A stretch of 64,000 nucleotides of DNA from Burkholderiales bacterium GJ-E10 (GTDB lineage Bacteria; Pseudomonadota; Gammaproteobacteria; Burkholderiales; Burkholderiaceae_F): assembly GCA_000828975.1 (NCBI GenBank), contig AP014683.1, positions 1,693,700 through 1,757,699 of the forward strand. Direction: 5' to 3'. The notes beneath the pieces were generated by a model. It did not search any database, was not told the origin of the DNA, and saw only the letters and a list, made by a program, of their open reading frames with translations. Positions 58,006 through 64,000 of the stretch are shown piece by piece. A program made the position numbers and the translations under genes. Numbering within the stretch: position 1 is the first letter of the stretch; every line of letters starts with the position of its first letter.

Positions 58006-58899
58006 TCACGCCGACGGCTGCCCCCGGCCGGCGGCGGGAGTGCGCGTCCGGGCATAGTGCCGCGTCTCCAGCCAGTTGCGGACGCGCTGGGCATCCGCGA
58101 AGCGCGAATACTTCCCGGCCGAATCGAGCAGCACCATCAGGACCCGCCGTCCGTGGATGTCCGTCGACAGCACCAGGCAATGCCCGGCAACCGAGATGTA
58201 TCCGGTCTTCTGCAGGTCGAGGTGCCAACGGTGGTTATAGACCAGGCGGTCGGTGCTGTGGAAATGGAAACTGCGCCGCCCGATCCGGAAGTCGTACCCC
58301 GAACTCACAGAGTAGCGGCGGATCAGCCCATACTGGTACGCCGCCTTGACCATGCGCACCAGGTCCTCCGGGCTCGCCCGGTTGCCGGGATTGAGTCCGA
58401 TGGAGTCGGCGAAACTGGCATGCGCCATCCCGAGCGACCGGGCCTTGGCGTTCATCGCCGCGACGAACGCGCGCAACCCTCCCGGATAGGTCCTTCCCAG
58501 CAGATTCGCGGCGTGGTTTTCCGAGGACATCAGCGCCAGGTGCAAGGCCTGGCCGCGCGTGATATGGACCCCCGGGTGCAGCGGCGATCGCCCCCAGCCC
58601 TCCGAGGTGCGGTCGTCGCGCGTGAATTCGAGCGTCTCGTCGAGCGGAAGGTGCTTGTCGAGCGTCACCATGGCGGTCATCAGCTTGGTGATCGAGGCGA
58701 TCGAGGACACCGTCTCCGGGTTCTTGGCATAGAGGACCTTGCCCGTGTCCTGATCGACGACCAGGACATAGGCGGACCGCAGGTGCGGAGCGCCGGCTCC
58801 GTGATGACGAACCACGCGGTGAGCCGATGCCGCACCGGACAGCGCCAGCAGCGCCGCAGCCAACCCCAACCCGAAACACCGGTGCAATGAACCCCGCAT
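58006..58899 (-). CDS. D-alanyl-D-alanine endopeptidase PbpG-like (penicillin-binding protein 7)
   Basis: 297 residues. A signal peptide (about 1-26) precedes the serine peptidase S11 domain. Ser69 in SITK (69-72) is the nucleophile, SSEN gives the SxN motif (Ser126, Asn128), and LQKTGY the KTG motif. It cleaves D-Ala-diaminopimelate cross-bridges in peptidoglycan. The basic tail (RTRTPAAGRGQ) lacks a membrane helix, so the enzyme is soluble in the periplasm. It converges with the IclR gene. Confidence 0.92.
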   Translation of the reverse strand: MRGSLHRCFGLGLAAALLALSGAASAHRVVRHHGAGAPHLRSAYVLVVDQDTGKVLYAKNPETVSSIASITKLMTAMVTLDKHLPLDETLEFTRDDRTSEGWGRSPLHPGVHITRGQALHLALMSSENHAANLLGRTYPGGLRAFVAAMNAKARSLGMAHASFADSIGLNPGNRASPEDLVRMVKAAYQYGLIRRYSVSSGYDFRIGRRSFHFHSTDRLVYNHRWHLDLQKTGYISVAGHCLVLSTDIHGRRVLMVLLDSAGKYSRFADAQRVRNWLETRHYARTRTPAAGRGQPSA

Positions 58900-58977
58900 G
58901 GCCCCGCCCTTTCCTTGAAGCGATTGTTCTTGAATCTTCGCCCGAATTCTACTGACGTTTCCCGCCTCCGACCGTGC

Positions 58978-59706
58978 TCAGGAATCGATGAAGTGCACGA
59001 AGTTCTCGATCGGTTCGCGCTCCGTAACGAGCGAGTTCTCGATCCGGCTCGGGTCGGCCTTCCCCAGCGCCATGGCGCAGACGATCGTGTACTCGTCGCT
59101 GATGCCCAACTGCGCACGGATCACGCGGTGAAACGGATTGAACGACGCCTGCGGACAGGTATCCAGGCCACGCGCGCGCGCCGCGATCATGACGTTCTGC
59201 AGGAACATCCCGTAATCGAGCCAGCTACCCTGGCTCAGCGCGCGGTCGATGGAGAACACCATCCCTACGGGGGCGTCGAAGAATTGGAAGTTGCGCCCCT
59301 CCTGGGCCTGCATCTTGGCTTCGTCACCGCGGTCGATGCCGAGCAGCCCGTACAGGTCCCAGCCGACTTTGCGGCGGCGGGCCAGATAAGGATCAACCCA
59401 ACGCAAGGGGTAGTACGGGTATTCCTCCCGATGCTGTTCGCGCTCTTGCGGGTTGCTGTATGCGGCGAGGATGGCCTGCGAAAGCCGATCCAGCGCCCCG
59501 CCCGTGACGACGTGGACGTTCCACGGCTGGATGTTCGTACCGCTGGGAGCCCGGCTGGCCACGCGCAGGATCTCCCCGATGGTCGGGTGCGGGACAGGAT
59601 CGGGAAGAAAGGCGCGCACGGAGCGCCGGGACGTGATAGCGGCGTCGACGGCCTCGGTCGCCGAGAGACTGGAAAACGGTGGAAACGAATACGGTTCGGA
59701 ATTCAT
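58978..59706 (-). CDS. Nitroreductase-family protein
   Basis: 242 residues. ITSRRSVRAFLPDPVP, VASRAPSGTNIQPWNVHVV and FLQNVMIAARARGLDTCPQA are FMN-binding nitroreductase motifs; the length is at the long end, as in NfnB-type enzymes. It reduces nitro or quinone compounds with NAD(P)H, but the physiological substrate is unclear. It lies 78 bases before pbpG in the leftward direction and its stop codon is followed by no obvious terminator. Confidence 0.86.
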   Translation of the reverse strand: MNSEPYSFPPFSSLSATEAVDAAITSRRSVRAFLPDPVPHPTIGEILRVASRAPSGTNIQPWNVHVVTGGALDRLSQAILAAYSNPQEREQHREEYPYYPLRWVDPYLARRRKVGWDLYGLLGIDRGDEAKMQAQEGRNFQFFDAPVGMVFSIDRALSQGSWLDYGMFLQNVMIAARARGLDTCPQASFNPFHRVIRAQLGISDEYTIVCAMALGKADPSRIENSLVTEREPIENFVHFIDS

Positions 59707-60005
59707 CGGAACGAGCCCTCCCGCACGGTCGGATCACCGCACCGCAATAGGCGGCCGACCGAAAGCGTTTGATTAACGAAGCACCAAAAGGCAACATTTA
59801 CCCATTGATTTTCAATGGAAATTAATTTTCGGCAAAAACAGATTCAAAACGATCCCAAAGAACCTCTTGACTTTTGTGCAAAGCAGCATAAAATTCGTAT
59901 CGTCGTAGCACGAAACCGGAAGTTCGACACTCCGGAAGATAGTAGTTCGTTGGAAAGCGTTTTTCGACACCATTGCAGCGACGCACCCGGATTCGGGAGA
60001 GAACC
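59707..60005. other. Intergenic region before the phasin gene
   Basis: About 300 bases, with an AT-rich middle part (59780-59960). It holds the phasin promoter described separately. No additional gene is supported. Confidence 0.6.
59867..59894 (+). promoter_or_regulatory. Sigma-70 promoter of the phasin gene
   Basis: TTGACT (59867-59872) and TAAAAT (59889-59894) are separated by 16 bases. The predicted start leaves an untranslated leader of about 100 bases before the ATG at 60006, which has AGAGAA nearby. Confidence 0.65.
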
Positions 60006-60581
60006 ATGGCAACGACCCTCACGCACATGCTGGATCTGCAGAAGATCCATTTCGACGCGGCCAACGCCGCCGGTCGTATGACGGTCGATGTCCTGGAGAA
60101 GTGGGCCGACCTGAACGCCGCGACGGCACGAGCCGTTCTGCAGGAGGGCACGGACACCGCCCACGCCCTCCGCACGGCGCGCGACCCCCAGCACGTGATC
60201 GATGCCATGGCTGCCGCCGGGAAGCCGGCCGCCGAACGGTGGTTGGGCTATTCGCGCGATGCCTACGCCATCGCCAATGGTGCGCGCGGCGAACTGACGA
60301 AGATTTTCCAGACACAACGCGCCGAACACCAGCGCCAGGTCGGCGATTGGATCGCCTCCGCATCCGAGAGCGCCCCGGTCGGAGCGGAGCCTGCGGTTGC
60401 CGCCTGCCGGCTTGCGTTCACCAATGCAAATGCCGCGCTCGACACGTTCTTTCAAGCTGCGCAAGCCGCAGCGGATTGGGCGGAGTCAAACATTTCTGCC
60501 GCGATGTCCGCAACAATCGACACCGTGGCTGCCTCCAGCGATGCAGCGAAAGGAAGGGCACGCAAAGCGGCAAACGCGTAA
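60006..60581 (+). CDS. Phasin-family protein (PHA granule-associated)
   Basis: 191 residues, almost entirely helical and rich in Ala. The layout (LDLQKIHFDAANAAGRMTVD at the start, AAQAAADWAESNISAAMSAT near the end) fits Phasin_2 proteins, which coat polyhydroxyalkanoate granules and control their number and size. No PHA synthase is in the window. It has its own promoter and a strong terminator, so it forms a single-gene unit, likely highly expressed. Confidence 0.85.
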   Translation: MATTLTHMLDLQKIHFDAANAAGRMTVDVLEKWADLNAATARAVLQEGTDTAHALRTARDPQHVIDAMAAAGKPAAERWLGYSRDAYAIANGARGELTKIFQTQRAEHQRQVGDWIASASESAPVGAEPAVAACRLAFTNANAALDTFFQAAQAAADWAESNISAAMSATIDTVAASSDAAKGRARKAANA

Positions 60582-60660
60582 CGGTTTCATCTCCTTGGCA
60601 CCACTTGTTCGGGCGCCAGCCCGAGCGTCTCCTGTCTCCTCCTTTACGTGGTGCTTTTCC

Positions 60661-60688
60661 GAGCCTGGTCTTTACCAGGCTCTTTTTT
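60661..60688 (+). terminator. Strong intrinsic terminator after the phasin gene
   Basis: GAGCCTGGT-CTTT-ACCAGGCTC is a perfect 9-bp stem with a 4-base loop, followed by six T (60683-60688). It lies 80 bases after the phasin stop. Confidence 0.93.
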
Positions 60689-60724
60689 TGCCCTGAGATC
60701 GGGCACGGCGTACTGCCGGACGGA

Positions 60725-61048
60725 CTACTGATTTCCCAAGGTTCGCAGCGCTTCTTCCAGACGCGGCATGGCGCTGCGCCGGAACAGCCCAAATTCGTCG
60801 AAGAACTCCTCCCGGGACAGGATCACCTCGCGAGCCGCCATGCCGTTGCGGATTCGAACCGTATGGCAGGTCCGGACCGGCTGTTGCGAAATGCTGTCGA
60901 CCTCCACCTGGACGCCGAAGCGGCCGACGCGTCGCGTGATGCCGGCGACGCACGTCACGATCCGCTCCACCGCGTCGCGGTATTCGTCGTAGCCGTGCCG
61001 CCGATCGATCGACCGGATTCCCCGGGAAATCACGCTGCCTTCCACCAT
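60725..61048 (-). CDS. Small uncharacterised protein
   Basis: 107 residues from the ATG at 61048, with GGAGGG eight bases upstream; another ATG at 61063 would add five. It reads as a compact soluble alpha/beta protein (DEYRDAVERIVTCVAGITRR, FFDEFGLFRRSAMPRLEEAL). No family recognised. It is divergent from the cytochrome c peroxidase gene. Confidence 0.6.
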   Translation of the reverse strand: MVEGSVISRGIRSIDRRHGYDEYRDAVERIVTCVAGITRRVGRFGVQVEVDSISQQPVRTCHTVRIRNGMAAREVILSREEFFDEFGLFRRSAMPRLEEALRTLGNQ

Positions 61049-61365
61049 GGTCCTGCCCTCCATTCCCTCTCTCGGCGTGCTCCAGGCGAATTCGCAGAAC
61101 ACGCAACGGAACGAAGTATAGATGGGATTTTTTCCCACGTAACACGCAATCAGGGTAGCCCGTACGAAAATTCGTAATCACTTGTATCCCCCGCGCAAGA
61201 CCCCAACCGCGCACCGGGATAGGGAGATCGCATTCCAACGATATGAAAATTCAATTTGAAATAATCATCCGATAGAAATATCGTTTCGCCGGTGATGTCC
61301 CTGCAACATTCCATGCCGCGTCCGGTTCGACCGGACCGGTTCTCTTTCCGGAAAGGAGCACCCCC
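61049..61365. other. Intergenic region between divergent genes
   Basis: About 320 bases. The perfect dyad TACGAA-AA-TTCGTA (61163-61176) lies in its AT-rich middle part and may be a regulator site for either neighbour. No FNR-type site (TTGAT-N4-ATCAA) and no further gene were seen. Confidence 0.5.
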
Positions 61366-62400
61366 ATGAGCCGAACCCGATCCGCACTCGCGGCACGACA
61401 TGCCGTCACCCTCGCCCTGCTGGGCGCACTTGGCGCGGCGCAGGCGCAAGAAGATCTGTCCCGGTGGAAACTGCCGGCGGCGCCGATTCCCGCAGACAAT
61501 CCCCAGTCGGCCGCGAAGATCGCGCTGGGGCACCAGCTCGCTTTCGACACGCGCCTGTCCAAGAATCACGCGCTCTCCTGCGCGAGCTGCCACGTTCCGT
61601 TCGCCGGCGGCGCCGGCATCACGCCGCGCGCCTTCGGGCAGGGCGGCGAGCTGGGCCGCTGGGCCCCGTCCTGGGACAATTCGGCGTACTACACCTCGCT
61701 CTTCTGGGATGGACGGGCCTCATCGCTCGAGCAGCAGACCGGCGCCCTGCCCGGCCACATGGGACCGCTCACCGCTCCCGGCGAAATGGGGGGAACCATG
61801 AAGGAGGATGTCGCCACGCTCAACGCGATTCCCGGCTACCGCAAGCAGTTCCACGCGGTCTTCCACAGCGACGCCACCCCGGAGAACATCGCCAAGGCGA
61901 TCGCCTCGTTCGAGCGCACGCTGATCGCCACCCAGTCGCCATTCCAGCGCTACGTGGCGGGCGACGCCCATGCCATCAGCCCCGCCGCCAAACGCGGTTT
62001 CGCCCTCTTCCAGGGCAAGGCGATCTGCACCGCCTGCCATGTACCGCCCGCCCTCACCGACAACAACTACCACGACATCGGTGTGCCCCAGGTCGGGCCG
62101 TTGAAGGATGACGAGGGACGGGGCGCGGTGACCAAGGATCCCGCGGACGCCAGGCGCTTCAAGACGCCGTCGCTCTACAACGCGGGCTCATTCGCGTTCT
62201 ACATGCATGACGGCGCCTACACCACCTTGCAGGAGGTCGTTGCCCACTACAACCGCGGGGGGAATCACGCAGACAAGAACCAGGATCCGCTGATCCAGCC
62301 TTTGCACCTCACGGCGCAGGAGCAGCGCGATCTGGTCGCCTTCCTGGAAACCCTGACCGACAAGCGGCTCGATCAGGTGACGCGACCGAAACTGCCGTAA
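61366..62400 (+). CDS. Diheme cytochrome c peroxidase
   Basis: 344 residues. A signal peptide (about 1-27, ending GAAQAQE) and two haem-binding motifs, CASCH (72-76) and CTACH (221-225), define the bacterial diheme peroxidase/MauG family. Regions such as WAPSWDNSAYYTSLFWDGRA and TPSLYNAGSFAFYMHDGAY are typical. It reduces periplasmic H2O2 with electrons from small cytochromes or azurin. Good AAAGGAG ribosome binding site. It stands alone, converging with the kelch-like protein gene. Confidence 0.92.
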   Translation: MSRTRSALAARHAVTLALLGALGAAQAQEDLSRWKLPAAPIPADNPQSAAKIALGHQLAFDTRLSKNHALSCASCHVPFAGGAGITPRAFGQGGELGRWAPSWDNSAYYTSLFWDGRASSLEQQTGALPGHMGPLTAPGEMGGTMKEDVATLNAIPGYRKQFHAVFHSDATPENIAKAIASFERTLIATQSPFQRYVAGDAHAISPAAKRGFALFQGKAICTACHVPPALTDNNYHDIGVPQVGPLKDDEGRGAVTKDPADARRFKTPSLYNAGSFAFYMHDGAYTTLQEVVAHYNRGGNHADKNQDPLIQPLHLTAQEQRDLVAFLETLTDKRLDQVTRPKLP

Positions 62401-62466
62401 GCGGGGCCGGCCGGTTCGCCTCCATCCGCAGATGGCGAACCGGACCGGCAGTCGGGTCCACAGGCG

Positions 62467-64000
62467 CTACGGCACATAGCGCCAGAGATCGTTCAAGTCA
62501 CCGACCGCAGTCGCGGACGAGTCGTATCCGCCGCCGCCGAACAGCCAGAAATCCCCGTTGGCATCGACCCAGCCGGCGGCACCGTACCGTGCACCCGGAA
62601 AACTGGTGACGCTCGAAGTCCCCGGCGATGATCCATAGGCCCCCGCACACCAGCTCGCCGCGGGACTGGTGCCGCTCGGCGTCGTCGTGCAGCCGTTCTC
62701 GGTGGTTGTTGTACTCACCTCGGTCCACTGCTGCTTCCCGGAACCGGGCGTCATCGAACCGGGATCGAAATACCAGAGGTCGTTGAAATACCCCTCGGCC
62801 CCGCTACCGCTGCCGACACCGGTGTAGCCTTCTCCCCCATACAGCCAGAAGTATCCGGTATGCGGATCGACCCACGCCACCGCATCATCCCGCGCCGCGG
62901 GGCTGTAGGGTTGGCCGCCCCCCGCGGCAGGGGGATTTCCGGGCCAGCAGTGCCAGCTGCCCGGGGAGTTCGCCGTCGGCGGCGTGTATTCCCAGAGATC
63001 GGCATAGTAGGTCTGTGTTGCGGAAGACGAAGTCGTCGACACCACCGCGCCACCGAACAACCAGAGGTTGGCTCCGTCGAACCAGGAAACGGCATCCTGC
63101 CGCGCGGGGGGCGATGGCAACGAGCAGGTGTCACCGCTCACTGCCGTCGTGGATGCGGACCCGCCCCCGGATACTTTCGTCCAGGTCGCAGCGCCTGGAA
63201 CAAGCTCCCAGAGATCGTTCAAATCGCCGGTGGTGGCGTCGACCGCCACCCCATTTCCTCCGAACATCCACAAGTCACCGGCCTGATCGATCCAGGTGGA
63301 TGCGCCAAAACGCGCTCCGGGATAGGAAGAGGACGGGGTGGATGATCCGGCAGCAACCAAGGTCCACCCGCCATTCGGCGTAAACATCCACAGATCATTC
63401 TGCGCTTGGACGGTGGACGAACTGCACCCGCTGGAATTGCCGCAACCAATCCCCCCGAACAGCCATGCTTCACCCGTGCTGCGGTTGAACCATGTGCTCG
63501 CGAAAACCCGGGCGCCCGGGTAGGAGGAGGAACCCACATTGGCAACGCCCGACTGGTATGCCGTGCCATTGGACGTTGCCGGCTCCCACCACGTCCAGGT
63601 TCCCGAATTCGTGTCGAACTTCCACAGATCGCTGAAAATTCCGATCGCGCTGGCGGAAGCCACGGCGTCTCCGCCAAACAACCAAAGGTTGCCGGCACCG
63701 TCGGCCCAGGACGCGGCTCCGTAGCGTGCCCCGGGGAAGCCTCCCGGCACGCCGACCGTGCCATACGAACCGATCGCACCCGCGGTCTGGGATCCCGCAA
63801 TCCACGTCCAGGCCTTCGGTGTCGACGGGGAGCACACCACGTTGACGCTCACATTGCCGTTGGCCGCACCGGCCCCGCTCAGCACTACGCAGTTCTGACC
63901 AGATGGCTGTTGCGAAACCGTAACGTCGTATAACGCTCCGGCGGCAATCTGGGTGCCGAATGTGCTGGTGGTACTGCCGTATACGGTCACGGAGTCGCTG
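62467..64000 (-). CDS. Kelch/beta-propeller-like secreted repeat protein, 5' end beyond the window
   Basis: At least 510 residues; the N-terminus lies outside the window, and the frame is open to position 64000. Seven or so repeats of about 55-70 residues each have the pattern PGAR(Y/F)GA-x-(S/T)W-x-D...LW(L/M)FGG...(N/S)DLW(K/E)F-x-P, a galactose oxidase/kelch blade with the GG and W marks. An N-terminal Ser/Thr-rich domain (LYDVTVSQQPSGQNCVV) comes first. It is rich in Gly, Ser, Thr and Trp and lacks charged stretches, so it is probably exported. Such propellers bind ligands or polysaccharide; the role here is unknown. Confidence 0.82.
   Translation of the reverse strand, partial: SDSVTVYGSTTSTFGTQIAAGALYDVTVSQQPSGQNCVVLSGAGAANGNVSVNVVCSPSTPKAWTWIAGSQTAGAIGSYGTVGVPGGFPGARYGAASWADGAGNLWLFGGDAVASASAIGIFSDLWKFDTNSGTWTWWEPATSNGTAYQSGVANVGSSSYPGARVFASTWFNRSTGEAWLFGGIGCGNSSGCSSSTVQAQNDLWMFTPNGGWTLVAAGSSTPSSSYPGARFGASTWIDQAGDLWMFGGNGVAVDATTGDLNDLWELVPGAATWTKVSGGGSASTTAVSGDTCSLPSPPARQDAVSWFDGANLWLFGGAVVSTTSSSATQTYYADLWEYTPPTANSPGSWHCWPGNPPAAGGGQPYSPAARDDAVAWVDPHTGYFWLYGGEGYTGVGSGSGAEGYFNDLWYFDPGSMTPGSGKQQWTEVSTTTTENGCTTTPSGTSPAASWCAGAYGSSPGTSSVTSFPGARYGAAGWVDANGDFWLFGGGGYDSSATAVGDLNDLWRYVP

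Overview
The window is strongly GC-rich, densely coded bacterial DNA. Its gene content and order point to a betaproteobacterium: a sdhCDAB-sdhE-gltA-odhA-odhB-lpdA-zapE block divergent from mdh-acnA, a paired aat-bpt N-end-rule locus, a phasin, a PEP-CTERM protein, and IclR, LysR and MocR regulators. I cannot fix the genus from sequence alone.

Layout. 1-2.25 kb: a tiny membrane-protein gene divergent from a membrane protein/MocR-type regulator pair. 2.25-2.87 kb: non-coding DNA with a long inverted repeat. 2.87-5.05 kb: a LysR regulator divergent from a YeiH-type transporter. 5.06-9.95 kb: DinG-like helicase, PP2C phosphatase, a periplasmic coiled-coil protein and ZapE. 10.0-24.6 kb: the TCA-cycle core, with odhA/odhB/lpdA, gltA and sdh leftwards and mdh-acnA rightwards. 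24.6-37.6 kb: a PIN-domain protein, a nitroreductase, OsmC, a CoA ligase/GNAT fusion, a chemoreceptor, an MFS exporter, an FAD disulfide oxidoreductase, a P1B-5 metal ATPase carrying a hemerythrin-like tail, a metallophosphoesterase and tRNA-Gly. 37.6-39.9 kb: a peroxiredoxin, a PEP-CTERM protein behind a sigma-54-type promoter, and a cupin.

39.9-51.5 kb is the accessory region. It opens with a four-gene transposition module (zinc-ribbon/HTH protein, DDE transposase, ExeA/TniB-like ATPase, RepA-like ATPase) next to a SEC-C protein and a PD-(D/E)xK nuclease-like protein. A patch bounded by direct repeats of the tRNA-fMet terminator and 3' end follows. It holds a DUF4143-type ATPase, a probable HamA (Hachiman defence) remnant, a broken SSB gene, a lipoprotein and a complete IS66-family element whose inverted repeats and 8-bp target duplication can be read directly.

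51.5-64 kb returns to ordinary chromosome: initiator tRNA, a DMT transporter, a FemAB-like acyltransferase, NUDIX hydrolase, aat, bpt, pyrD, an IclR regulator, PbpG, a nitroreductase, a phasin, a diheme cytochrome c peroxidase, and a kelch-like repeat protein cut by the window end.

Genes work together most clearly in three places. The TCA block encodes malate dehydrogenase, aconitase, citrate synthase, the 2-oxoglutarate dehydrogenase complex and succinate dehydrogenase with its flavinylation factor. The aat/bpt pair supplies both N-degron aminoacyltransferases. In the transposition module the last three genes overlap at their start/stop codons, so they are probably translated together.
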